This document shows, one piece after another, positions 12,732 to 24,372 of a stretch of 64,000 nucleotides of DNA (position 1 is its first letter; each line of letters begins with the position of its first letter). The position numbers were made by a program, and so were the translations under genes. The stretch covers positions 28,891,640 through 28,955,639 of the forward strand of contig CM022949.1 in the NCBI GenBank assembly GCA_012931725.1. The letters run 5' to 3'. Origin of the DNA: Litsea cubeba. Lineage: Eukaryota > Streptophyta > Magnoliopsida > Laurales > Lauraceae. The notes below the pieces were generated by a model. It had not been told where the DNA came from. It did no database searches and worked only from the letters and a program-made list of their open reading frames with translations.

Positions 12732-15700
12732 TCATCTGTACAAGCATCCTCTATATGTTGGTGTCCAGTAGTCTGGTCCAGTATTATCGCGATAAACTTG
12801 TGGTGTACAAGAAATGGGAATAAGACACAGTCCTCTACTCTTCAAGTCTGGCTTCGTTTCAGACTTATCTTTTCTCTCTAGCGCTCCCCACAGCATATGA
12901 TCCTGAAATTTACCCAACATAAGTTACTTTCTTCTACACAATTATAACAATGACCAACTAGAGATGAAAGTCAGCAGATGTGAAATATTTTCACATTACC
13001 TTATTTGTGCCTGACTTCATGTATGGGTTGCTTAGAAGCTGCACATCATGGTGAACATTAAGACCTATTATAAAGTGTTTGAAATAGATAAAAAAATATT
13101 ACTACTAACATAACCCCCGAAACATAATGTCTCATATCATGTATGAACCCTAAAAAAGGCGATTGGCTAAGTTTCGCCCATTGCAAAGTTTGGTGCCATC
13201 TCTGTCTGAAAATGGGGCGAAAACCCTTAACTCTATTTCATGTTCAAAGACTTAATCTACTTGTTAATCATCACCTGAAAACCATTATGATCAAAGATTT
13301 TAATTTTTAATTGTATAAGCATTTTTAATAAGTTGAGGACATGGAAAACACTATATCATCAGTATAACAGTTTTGGCCCCACGATTACATGTCGACCATG
13401 AGTATATCCTAGATCCATGGTAGTCATTGTGAGATCATCACCAACACCACCACCACTATCATCATCATCATTATCATATTAGTGATGCTTTTTTGACATT
13501 GATCTTGTGTTACTACTGTCATCATCATTATCATATAGTTATTGTTATTTTAATATAGGCTCATGTTGGTAGATGAGATTACCTGCACTTGCTCTTGCAG
13601 AAACTTAATATACCCAATTGCTTCTTGTAAAACTGAGGCAGTATCAGTCTGGAAGAATCAAACCATGGAAAGAAATCAGTTTGAAATTAGAACTCCATTT
13701 ATTCCCACTTTATAAATCAAGAAAACTGAGAAAAATAATATACAATAATCATCTTTAATTTAAAGGCCTATCCCATATATCTGGGGTGCTTTGTGGATTC
13801 TGAATTTCCACTTACCTTCCCAAAAGGTGACACAATTTGTTGAAGAGCTGTAATCCTGTCGGCCAACTTGACTTTTGGGACCTGTATCTGTAATATTGTG
13901 ACATCGCATGTGAGAAATGGGTCTAACTTGATTTTTTCTTATATTACTAGAGCATTTAATCTCATTTGGAGATTTAAAGTGAAGATCAAAAGGGTTTGGT
14001 TTGATTTAAGTAACCAGAGAATGGATAAAATCTGAATTTTCCTTCATTTTTGTTCCTTTTCCTTTTCTTCTATGAATTTATGATAGATAAGTTTTACGAA
14101 CAGTTTTTCCTCGAATTTAACAAAGAGGGAAAGTGAGAATATGGTAAGAATAAGCTATTTTATTGGATGAGATGTAATTATTGTCCTTTTTTTTTCAGAT
14201 AATAAGATTAGAAAAAGATAACATATTAATTAATACTTTTTTACTTCCTTTGCACCAGCTTGGATCCATATAATCTACTACATAAATATTTTGGTTTATA
14301 ATACCTTAGGAGATGATGTTGTAGAGCTCTCCTGCTTAGGTTTTTTGAAGATTGTCTCTGAATTTTCTTCACTTCGCTTCTTCTTGCCTCCACTTGCAAT
14401 TTCTCTTCCATTACCTCTCGTCTGCATGCAACAAATTGAGTTCATAAGGAATCTTTTGGAGACAAAACAAAAGAAATATTTAGATGGAAGTACTCAAAAC
14501 TTCTAGCTTTATCATACAAGGTGCATGTACCTTGCAAAATTTCTATTATGGAGGTAATGGAATAGATACCAAATGTAAGAGTGCCACCAAATATAGGAAC
14601 ATATATCCATGAACATGAACAATATACATGCACCTAAAGAATGTACAAATTAACCAATAAAACAACGAAGATGCAAAAGATAAAAAAAAAGAAAAAAAGA
14701 AAGGCCCATGTAGCTTACCAATGAACAAGTCTCATGCCCTTGCTTCTTACTGTCAGGTGAATTTGAACTTCTTAGGCAAGGCTTAGACTCGGGAAAATCC
14801 ACCATTGGCTTATTTAATTTACCACTAAATGAGATGAGATCTGAGAAAGCCCTAGCATTATTAGAACATGGTACATCTGAGATTCCATAGTGGCACTTCT
14901 TGCTGTCTCCTATCATTGAATTCTTAAGACCCATTTGAAATCTCATGCCATTTCCACTAAATGACCTCAGAAACTGAGCTTCAGAAGCTTCCATTCCATG
15001 GATCTGATTCTCCCTCTTCAACTCATGCCCATAACTTGACAAGTGGCCTAAATTTCCATTACCTAATCCTCCATTGCTAGAAAAAGATGATGAGTCAGGT
15101 GGGTCTTGCCTCATTTGGGAAAGAAATGAGTCAGAGTACCTATCCATGAAAGAGTTCATAGAGATGTTGCATGTTGTTGGTGCAGTTCTTCCATCTTGCT
15201 GTGGGTCAGGTGGTGCAATCGACCACTTGCTAACCAAATCAGAGGTGTTGGTCGACCTTTCATGTTCAATCAAGCTTCGATCATAGCTGTTTAGCTGCTT
15301 CTCTATGCCGTTGAATGGCATCGAGTTTTGGAACTCCCAACTGTTGTCAAGTTTCTTCAAGAAATCGCTAGCGGGTTCGAACATCTCAGTGGTTAGAGCT
15401 TTGGAAGAGAGTGAATCAAGGAAGTTCTCTCCACCTCCATGACTGTTGTGCATGTCTCCATTTGTTTCCACACTTCTGCATCATTTGAGTTCAATTCTTT
15501 AGGTTAATATTTCTTCCAAAATAGCGCGATCCAGGAGAAACCAACTTCACTTATTTTTTCAGGTTATAACAAAGAGCCCAAATCCAAAACATGAGTTTTT
15601 TGAAAGTTTCTTGAACAATAAACTAATAAACACAATATGGGTTATCCTCCTGATCTCCTTCCAATTATTGTCCATTTCATAACTAGGGTTTTATTGGCAC

Positions 15701-16267
15701 CACAAAGAAAAAGCTGTTAATACTTTTATAATTTGAAAGACAAAAGGAGTGGAAACAAAACTACTAAAAATAAAAAGGAAAGAGCAGAAGAGAAACGCCA
15801 ACTTCCTTTCCACCAAGAAGCTGTTAATAAGTTATAAGCTGGTTTAATTATCATAACTCATAATAGTGCCCTATGAACATTTCTCTTTTTGCAGATTTTA
15901 TTGATTTTTCTGCTGCTGCTTATATTATTATATGGGTACTAACTACTACTACCAATCAAACTTACAAAAGAATCTGACTCCATAGATGATTTTCCGATGC
16001 AGATTCTCCTGATAACTCTGTCACGGATGATGTCGTTTCGATGAGCTCGCGCGGTGCGTTTTCAACACTTAAGCAGGAGTGATTGGAGGCATTGGTGAAC
16101 GAGTTTGAGATTGACATGTCCTCACATGTGGAGTTGGAAGTGGAGTTTTGGGGGTGCCATGGATTCATGTTGATAAGAGAGGAGCGTGGGTTTGCATGGA
16201 GATTATTCCACCAGTTTGGTGTAGAGGAAGAGATTGCAAGTGAACCCTCTGACCCTATTTCAGCCAT
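12732..16267 (-). CDS. bHLH transcription factor, bHLH111/112/123 group (7 exons, complete)
   Basis: Coding exons in gene order (minus strand): 16267-15966, 15475-14719, 14421-14305, 13881-13816, 13648-13583, 13038-13000, 12902-12732. All introns are GT-AG and phases join without a stop, giving 1518 nt and 505 aa. The N-terminus carries the tryptophan motif NWW near residue 18, and exon 1/2 join in an HLWSQILL motif typical of this group. The helix-loop-helix spans about residues 390-440, encoded by two 66-nt exons and a 39-nt exon: KLADRITALQQ is helix 1 and TDTASVLQEAIGYIKFL is helix 2. The C-terminus GLCLIPISCTPQV is the group signature. Family knowledge: nuclear dimeric regulators that act in root, epidermal, flowering or stress programmes. 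The basic region reads VPKVKLADR where VRKEKLGDR is usual, so DNA contact may differ. It lacks the canonical His-Glu-Arg of E-box binders, as its relatives do. Start chosen because MAEIG precedes the conserved NWW. Which member is orthologous (bHLH111 is my best guess) is uncertain. Confidence 0.9.
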
Positions 16268-16541
16268 GTTTGTTGACAGTAGTAGATAAATGGAAGTGAG
16301 GATGCTTTTGGTGGTGTTTGTGGGCTGGTTTTTCTTTTCATTCCTTGCGTGGGGTGTGGGAATTTAAAGAGGAATTTATCCATTGGTGACGTAGGATTTG
16401 ATGTTTAGATTATCGTGAGAAAAGACAATCGCAAATGCAGCTCTAAAGTTATTTTTCCACTGAGGTCGTGGGCAATTATTATAGTGCAAGAGGAGGTCAC
16501 CAAAAGTCTGGAAACTAGTGTTGTTGGCTGTACATGTTATT

Positions 16542-16545
16542 CACA

Positions 16546-16588
<43 letters not shown>
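16542..16588. repeat. (CT)n microsatellite upstream of the bHLH gene
   Basis: About 40 bp of uninterrupted CT lie roughly 280-320 bp upstream of the bHLH start codon, so they read as GA on the gene's coding strand. Plant promoters and leaders often carry such GA/CT tracts, which can bind GAGA-binding BPC factors. A regulatory role here is inference. Confidence 0.6.
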
Positions 16589-16591
<3 letters not shown>

Positions 16592-16940
16592 CCAGGAAAG
16601 ACTCGGTGGTGGTCTACTCAACGCTCGAGGTCTCTCTCCCTGAGTTAGGAATTGAAAGACTCGGTGGTGGTCTACTCAATACTCTAGTAGCTCGTGAGAC
16701 GTGAAGAACTTTTATGTGTTGTTCATAAGTCGACTCATTGTTGGCCAAGGGTCAGCAGCAAGTGGGTTTATATGGTCATGAGTACTAATTTAGTATTTGT
16801 ATCGAAGTTTATTTAGGGCCAAAAAAATGATATATTGTGTGTGTGGGAGAACCTAAGAGAGTTAGAGAACCGAAAATTTAGCTTTTTTTTCCATGTAGGT
16901 AGGCAATCTTGTCAAACCATGTTAATGTCTATGTGATTTT

Positions 16941-17298
16941 TGTTGGAATTATTATTTTTAATATTCCAATGAGAAAATCAAGAAATCTCCTAGAGAATAA
17001 AAAGATTACTTTTGAAAGTCTAATGGTGATCATATAGAAAAGCTAATGGTGATCATATAGAAAAGCTAAACTTCACGGGATTTTATTGTTGTCATGGAAT
17101 ATGTAAAGTCACATTTTTAATTGGGAAGTGTCCTTTGCTAGTCTATATAAGGTTGTATTGCGTGTGTGAAGTCATTCAAGCGTTTGGTGTAGTCGTCTTG
17201 TTATTTTGAGGTGAATGAGAATATATATTCCACATTCACAAACACGTACACACATTCCACACCTTCACATTTCTACAAATTGGTATACGTTTTTTACA
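16941..17298 (+). repeat. 5' LTR of the copia element
   Basis: It starts TGTTGGAATTATT and ends TTTTTTACA, seven bases before the primer site. It has a TATA-like box and an internal 22-bp tandem duplication (AAAGCTAATGGTGATCATAT at about 17018-17065). No second copy exists in the window, so the left edge is inferred from the TGTTGG motif. Confidence 0.65.
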
Positions 17299-19211
17299 AA
17301 GTGCATGGTATCAGAGCATTTTCTTCATAGTGGTATTACGTATATTATGTATTTTACAATTTTTCTCTCTTCCTTGTGTGGTTTTGATTCTTGATCGCAG
17401 TTTTTCTCACTTACGCACACATGCGCATGGCAAGTGCCTACGCGATTAACGGTTGAGATCCGAATGTTTAGATATCAAAGCATCGGGATCTGGTTGGATT
17501 TTCAAAAGGGAGAGAGTTGATGATCCATAGTACGTCTCTATTCTAGAGACATCTTAGGTTGAGATGGGATTTCTAATTGTGCGTGGGAACCTGGAGAGGA
17601 TCGATCGTTCTGATCATCTAGTGGGCCACTTGGGGAGGTCGAAGAGGATTCAAACCCCTGTATGGGTTCTAGCAAACCCAACCAGAGAATACCACGAGGC
17701 CTATGGAGATCGAGTGGGTTCTGTCGCCGCCAAGGCCAGTTACAAGGATCAATGATTCCAGAGAAAGAGGAGGATTTGAAATCTCGGATTCTTTGTTTTC
17801 AAAGAGATGGGGCTGCCAATTCGTCATTGTTGGAGAAGGAGATGAAACTAGTGGTGCCAATTCCTGCTAGCTGCTGGTTTGGGTTCTTCTGATTTGAAGA
17901 AAATGGCACTAGAGACCTGCCTGTATTTTTGGCTTTTAGGCCATGCCAATATCAGGTCAATTTAGGCCAAGTTCGGGACTGGCTGACTTGACCCGATTAT
18001 AAGAACCCCGGGAAGCAGAGGCTAACCTCGGCACCATGGTAGAATGCGGTCAACAGGGGTTTGACCAAATAAGACGACAAAAACTTTTTTTGTGATATCT
18101 AAAGCATCCGGAGTCCGACTTATGAGCGGTTTGTGCCATGGACTCATTACAAACAGATCTAGGTAGTTGCAATAAGAGACTGGTAATCCAATGGTCAACG
18201 GAGAGGTTTGACCAATTCAAAGGCATAGATTATTTTCTCGATATCGGAGCCATTCGGAGTTAGATTTCAAATCCGTTTTCGCCAGCGTACTCATGGTGAC
18301 GAGATCAATAGCGTAGTGTAAACATTAAGGTTAATGAAAGTTATTTGTTTTTCTTGTTATTTAATTATAATGGAGAACAATAGTAAGAATACAACAATGA
18401 TCAAACTCAACCATTCTAATTGGTTGGTTTGAAAACCTAAGATCCAAGACATAACGACCTCTATGAACTCATTGATGGGGATGTAACTCGGCCAAAGGAC
18501 ATGTCTAATGCAGATTAGAATAAGAGGTACAGAGAGGCAATTGGTCATATCACAATGGGTGGATAACAGCACACGCTTTTGTCACTGAAAAAAAAAGGGG
18601 AGGAGTAAGAGTAGAGGGTCAAAGGGTAGTCGTGGCAGGTCTAGAGGTAAATCACAAAATAAGAAAAAAGTTTGGTAAGTGCTTTCACTGTGGCAAGGAT
18701 GGTTACATTAAGAAGAGTTATTTTGTTTAGAAAAGGAAGCAAAATGACGCTAATAATCAAAAGAAGGATAACACTAAGAACACTATGGCTACTCTAGATC
18801 ATGAAGTAGCAATTTTGGCCAGTGAAAACGAAGAGAATTTGAGTATTGCAGATGATCAAGTTAAGTCGGTTACCGACACAACGACATCCTACCATGGTTG
18901 TTCATGATGTACAAAGTTGAAAACTTTGGTACTTTGAAGATGTGCAACACGTGGCATTCGAAGATTGTTGTGATCAATGATATCTACATACAAACCGATG
19001 TTGGTTGCATTAAGAAGCTTAAAGATGTGCAATATGTTCTTGATTTGCAGTTGAAGGCAAGTGAAAACTCACAAGATGGTCTTTTATTATTGCGAGAGGT
19101 GAGGAATGTAATACGCTCTACAAGACACGCGTGAAGTTGTGTAAAAGTGTGTTAAATGCTATTGAAAATAGTTTTTCTCTAGATTTGTGACACAAGAGAC
19201 TGCGATATATA

Positions 19212-19950
19212 TCTATATAATAAGGGGGGACAATTTTTGAATTCCTAGACTCTTTCCCCACCCTTGGATCTATGTACATATTTCTGTATATAAATCCTAG
19301 GGCTGAGAAGGGATTCAAGATCTTGGTGATTTTTTAATTATTTGAAAACAAAGGGCAGTAACTTCCGTGAGATCTTGGTAATTTTATAATTATTTGAAAA
19401 CAAAATGGCAGTAACTTCGGTGAGATCTTGGTAATTTTGTAATTATTTAAAAACAAATGAGCAGTAACTTCCGTGAGATCTTGGTAATTTTGTAATTATT
19501 TGAAAACAAAGGGGCAGTAACTTCCGTGAGATCTTGATAATTTTATAATTATTTAAAAATAAAGGGGCAATAACTTCCGTGAAGGTTAGTTGTTTTTAAT
19601 GCATTTGATTATTGGGTTAAGGCTAGGGATTTATTTTTCTTTGCATTATTCTTTTTTTGGAGTCTGATTACTGGGTTTTCTTTCTTTTTTTTTGTGTATT
19701 TAATTTAATTGGGGGGTTTTTGGTGGTTAGTATTTGATGATCTAAATGCCTAATTAACTTCTTGCATTCCTGAGTTTTCTTTGTTATTCTGATTGTTTGA
19801 TTGTGGGGTTTTTCTGTTTACTTTTTTTTATTCTGTTTTTAATTTGGTCATATTTAATTAAGTTATTACATTCCTAGATATATAAATAGATATATTCTTA
19901 TTTTAATTTTAACGTCGTGCGCCATGCCTTCAGGCACAAGAAATTTCTAA
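19212..19950 (+). mobile_element. Non-autonomous Helitron (739 bp) inserted in the copia element
   Basis: It starts TCTATATAATAAGGGG and ends CTAA. A short hairpin (TGCCT-TC-AGGCA, 19925-19936) sits ten bases before the CTAA end, and insertion is between A (19211) and T (19951). These are the Helitron hallmarks: 5' TC, 3' CTRR, a subterminal hairpin and no target duplication. The copia reading resumes past it at ATGAGCGAG. It encodes no Rep/helicase and carries five 53-bp tandem repeats. Confidence 0.72.
19317..19580 (+). repeat. 53-bp minisatellite, five copies, inside the Helitron
   Basis: Units begin GAGATCTTGGTAATTTT at about 19317, 19369, 19422, 19475 and 19528, each ending GCAGTAACTTCCGT. 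Copies differ by a few substitutions and 1-2 bp indels in the A/G-rich middle. Confidence 0.95.
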
Positions 19951-19958
19951 TATATATA

Positions 19959-20333
19959 AAGGCTCTCCTAAGCTCAAGTTTAGGAGAAAATTTCGTAAGC
20001 TCATGCTTGTAGAGCCCACCTTTGGTCCATCTAAATGACCCAAACACATGACCCCCCTAAATTGCACATGTCCACCAACTTTCGGTCAAATCCAAATTTA
20101 CTAGACCGTTGGATCAACTATGTATAAATTCGAATTGACTATTGACCATTAAACTTCTGAGCCCATGTGGAGATAAAAAAAATTACGGTTGGGGCTGATT
20201 TTTTGTAGAGAGGAGGATCTCAAGGGGTCCTTGAAATTCCTCCATCTCCATCCCCATGCGGGTCCCCAAGTGAGCCCCATCACACACCTGAGCATACCTT
20301 ATTTTAAGCTTGAGCTTAGGAGAGTCGGCCCAT
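19959..20333 (-). mobile_element. (TA)n-flanked MITE, full copy (375 bp)
   Basis: The left end AAGGCTCTCCTAAGCTCAAG and the reverse complement of the right end CGACTCTCCTAAGCTCAAG pair over about 20 bp. The element sits between TATATA tracts on both sides. Its sequence matches the copy at 9803. No coding capacity. Insertion into (TA)n recalls the rice Micron family, but superfamily membership is not established. Confidence 0.75.
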
Positions 20334-20971
20334 ATATATATATATATATATATATGAGCGAGCAAGGGCTGCAGTCATTAGTAAAGAAGGATTTAACTCC
20401 TTACTTCAAAGGTACATCCTCTAACTCTTGTGACTCTTGTGATCATTGCTTTATTTAGTAAACAACGTAGGGTTTCTTTCAATAAAATATTAAAGTTAAA
20501 CTCTAAAATGTTAGATTTGGCATACTCTGATGTATGTGGTCCCATGGAAGTAGAACATTTGGGTGACAATAAATATTTTATCACATTTATTGATGATGCA
20601 TGCATGAAAGTTTTTGTTTATGTGTTTAAATTAAAGGATGATGTGTTCTAGATTTTTCAACAGTTTTATGTTCTGGTTGAAAGAGAAATAGAAAAGTTCT
20701 TAAAGTGTCTCCGCACATGTAACTATCTAGGCCTACTATCCACATAATATTGGCCGCTTTGAATGAAGTTTCACTAGCTTTAAACATGTCACATTATATG
20801 CCATATTATCACATAAGACAATGACCCACTGCACATTAGCCATCCCTAACTTAGGTGCAAACCTAATTGCAGAGTCCACTTGAATGCATGAAATATCATC
20901 AAGGGCGAAAGGATATAAATCGACCCCTTGGATTGGGCAAAACATAAGCCCCATAATGTCATAGTGGCCGG

Positions 20972-21091
20972 CCCCTTGATCTTTGGCCTCTAAGTTTAGT
21001 AATATTTAGATTTTTAATCCACCGATAAGAACCCCTTGATCTTTGGCCTCTAAGTTTAGTAATATTTAGATTTTTAATCCACCGATAAGAA
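20972..21091. repeat. Perfect 60-bp tandem duplication
   Basis: Two adjacent 60-bp units each contain CCCCTTGATCTTTGGCCTC and CCACCGATAAGA without a mismatch, a recent replication-slippage or repair product. No gene is nearby. Confidence 0.9.
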
Positions 21092-21563
21092 TGAATCGGA
21101 TGAGTGCCAATTCATTTGGAGGAAAATAGTAATTATAATGGGAGCAGGCAAAAGGTGTTCACACTCAGTATGGTGAATACTGTTCACAATGGATGAAAAC
21201 TTATCTATATATATTATCATAATTATATAGCTATAATTATAATTATAAAGCATAGAAGCTTAGCCGAGTTTGACTCAAGTTCAAGCTAATCATAGCTAGG
21301 GTTGATTTTCAATCCATCTAAAGATCAAGTTCAAGCTCGAGCTGACTTGGTTGAAATTCAAGTCGGGTCACTCCATTATGTATATGTGACTTGACTCAAA
21401 ACATGAGTTGTGTCCACTTGTCAACAACTTGATGATTTTAATAAGTCAACCCAACACTCGACCTAGTCTTGAAACACTTAGTATACATCATTTAAATTCA
21501 ATTCCTTAGTTCCCATTAAACTATGTTGACTCCACCAATAAAAGAAGTTCACTTCACATCTCT

Positions 21564-21599
<36 letters not shown>

Positions 21600-24293
21600 G
21601 CTACAGGAATCCAGTGTGTGGTTCTGGATATTACCACAAAAACAATTGTACAGAGAATGCAAAGTCCTCAGGGTACCGACAAGGGATTAAAAATGCATTT
21701 GATCTTTCAACAGCAAGTAGCAAAAACTCATTCTTTTTAACATTCAGGAATCTAGATTACCGGCAACTGATCTATAACATGCAAATAAAAAGGTTTAAGT
21801 ACGATATACTTCCATGGTCCACGTTCAACACAAGGAAAAGGCCAAACAGAAGGTAGTTAGGATCTTCCAATCCAAACTGTTTTTGTCTAATCTGAGTATC
21901 CAACTAGAGCAGTCTGAGCCACACACCCAGAGAGTACTCCCCATCAACAAATGAAATTTCATGCTCTGGCAAACAGAGTATAAAGGGGAAATTCGTTTCA
22001 TATCTACATATTCAACTGCCCATAGCTTTTTTTTCCTCAAATTCTTGAGGTCAGTACAATGCTACTTTCGAATAAAAATAGCCTCAAAGTTCATGAAGAA
22101 AAAAAAACACTCAAAACAAAAGAGTTTAGTTCGACAAATAAGATCCCAAACTATCTTCTCGTATCAATTCTCTTTCTTTTTTGGAGCTTGAGAGTTGAGA
22201 CACATGAGGACTGAGGACACATAAAATGGTAGGGTACTTATTATAGGTGACATTTGGGTGTGGCAGAAGAAAATGAGTATAAGCAGGCACATGATACTTG
22301 CACAATTTTCTAAGAAAGCGGCTACGATGGTTGTTTGTTCTAATGGCCTCTCGAGAATACTTAGAATTCATATTTTGAGAATTTGAAATTTTCAAATATT
22401 TTCCTCCACTTAAAGTTTCAAATCTTAGTCTTCAATCTAGCATTTAAAATGTTGAAATTTATAAAATTCTAAAGGCTATTTCTAACTTTTCAAGTAGGTT
22501 GGATGAATTCAGAATTCCACCAAAAGAAACATGTCTTTTCAAATACCAAAGAGATAACCATCATGTCAACGTCAAAATACCCAACATTAAAAATTCTTAT
22601 GAGGGATTCTCCTAATAAAATGTTCTTTGGGCCTTTATATAGATTATGCATAGGAATTAAAATCATGAGTGGTTCAAAATGCAGACTCAAGTGCATATAC
22701 AAAAATGATAATTAAATAACCTCCCTTTTATTGAAAAGTGAATCAAGGAAAAACAGTAAATGAATGCCCAAGCATCACCCAACAATTCAAATTTTAAGAA
22801 AGTCAATGTCTCATTTACATTGCTATTATATATCCTTCAACTTTCACCTCTATCTTTCACACCTTTTTTTTTTAACTTCTATAATAATTGACCTCATTTT
22901 ACATGAAACCCAACGTCTTCAATTCCTAATCATTATAGTGCAAAGAAACATGAATCTGGATCTCCTGTTTTGCAAGGAGATATTGTTTCGCCCAATCAAA
23001 TCATGTCATCTGCTAAAATTTTATGTCAGCTAATGCACCCTCCTTGAAATAAGAAAAATAAGAAATGAAAAGATTTTACACAGTTGGCATAATTTGTTTT
23101 GGCAAAACGGGACCTGGACTCAAGAAACATGCTTATGTCTTCCATAAAACAGGGCAACCATCGTTCATATCCATTCATGCGAATCACTAATATTTATATA
23201 CGAGATTTAAAATTCTTAATTGACGACTGAGATTAGTCAACTTCTAGATTAAGATGCCTCGGGATCATCACATGTGCAACATGATAAGGTGGGAATATTT
23301 ATCCCCAAAACAAGACTCCTTTTTACTCAGCCCCATCGTTCTTTGCCATGTGTCCACAATCCAAAGGTGGCCAAGTCTCCAGAAATTACGGAATATTGTT
23401 GGATCACAAAAACTATGTAAAATAATTGGGTTTAGGGAGCGTTGGGATGCACCCCCACCAACTCAACTCACAAGGAAGATGAATATTTTGGCCGAAAGGG
23501 TGTTCCCATTGCAGCCCATTTCACATATTAATTTGCTGTTAGGCCTGTAATCTTGAACTAAGCAGCATATATGATTGAGTCGTAGGGCACTTGATGTATG
23601 AATTAAAATATAAGTCAGCTTTGATCAATGTTTCACTAACAACACGTGTTTGTGGGAGGACATGTCGCATTGGTTCTCTTATCATGATTCCTTCTATTCT
23701 TTTTTTCTTTGATGACTCTGTCCTCAGAAATCTACAATGTACAAAACGTGCATCCCTTCCAGTCTTTTGCTTTTGGACTCTGTGGCCCTCTCTCTCTCTG
23801 TCTCTCACACACACACACCCAAGCTGACTTGAGACATAAGATTCAATGAGTCTGCAGAAATCGCACGACACAGGGTTATATATGATTATGAACAAATAAT
23901 GTCACCATCAATATTTTGTGATCTCATCAATTTGGAGACGGCTTATAATACATAATATTTAACTTGGAAGGTCATGATTTTTGCTATAAGAGTGGTTCAG
24001 AAACAAAACTTTCCGCCTCAAAAGATGATCTCTGGTGGCTGTCCACCGCTAAGGGTCATCCTGTTCGCCGCTATTTATCACTTTTTTTTTTTTTTTATAG
24101 TTGTGAAAACCAAGTTAAAATCTTCTTAGAGGTGACAAAAATTGATAAACTCAAGAAAATCTTATTGAAAATTATTAAATTTTTATCTAATTTGAGTAGA
24201 CTCGACTAAAAGTTGGTTGAGGTGCTGGAGCCGACTTGACCCGTTCAGTTACTTGAATGGGATTTTTCATATTTATAGTGGGGAATATTACAT
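21092..24293. other. Gene-free stretch
   Basis: AT-rich sequence with no supported gene. It contains a (CT)n microsatellite at 21566-21595 and a (CT/CA)n mix near 23790-23818. All open frames are short and without recognisable domains. Confidence 0.4.
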
Positions 24294-24372
24294 AACCAGC
24301 CAAGGTGGTTGGGCCTTTGAGAGGCCCAAGTTGTCATGGGAGTGAACCCTAGCATACAAAGAAGAGAACCTA
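24294..24372 (-). mobile_element. 5'-truncated SINE fragment
   Basis: On the plus strand ACCAGCCAAGGTGG...GGGAGTGAACCCTAGCATA follows the same order as the 3' half of the SINE at 26608-26772, so it is a minus-strand fragment of the same family. The tRNA-like 5' head and poly(A) tail are missing. Confidence 0.5.

Larger units (their letters stand above)
16941..20715 (+). mobile_element. 5' half of a Ty1/copia retrotransposon, with nested insertions
   Basis: A 5' LTR at 16941-17298 (TGTTGG...ACA, 358 bp, TATATAAGG near 17143) is followed by the primer site TGGTATCAGAGC at 17306-17317, complementary to the 3' part of initiator Met-tRNA. A gag start at 18370 (MIKLNHSNWLV) ends in stops. A CCHC zinc knuckle (CFHCGKDGYIKKSYF) lies near 18680-18725, a protease/pre-integrase part at 18880-19195, and integrase start at 20375-20715 (YSDVCGPMEVE, FITFIDDA). 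It stops at about 20715, before the integrase catalytic end, reverse transcriptase and 3' LTR. Several stops and frame changes show it is dead. Confidence 0.85.

Noticed and set aside
19316..19581. Regular array considered as CRISPR
   Set aside because: The 53-bp units are contiguous with no unique spacers, in plant DNA inside a Helitron.
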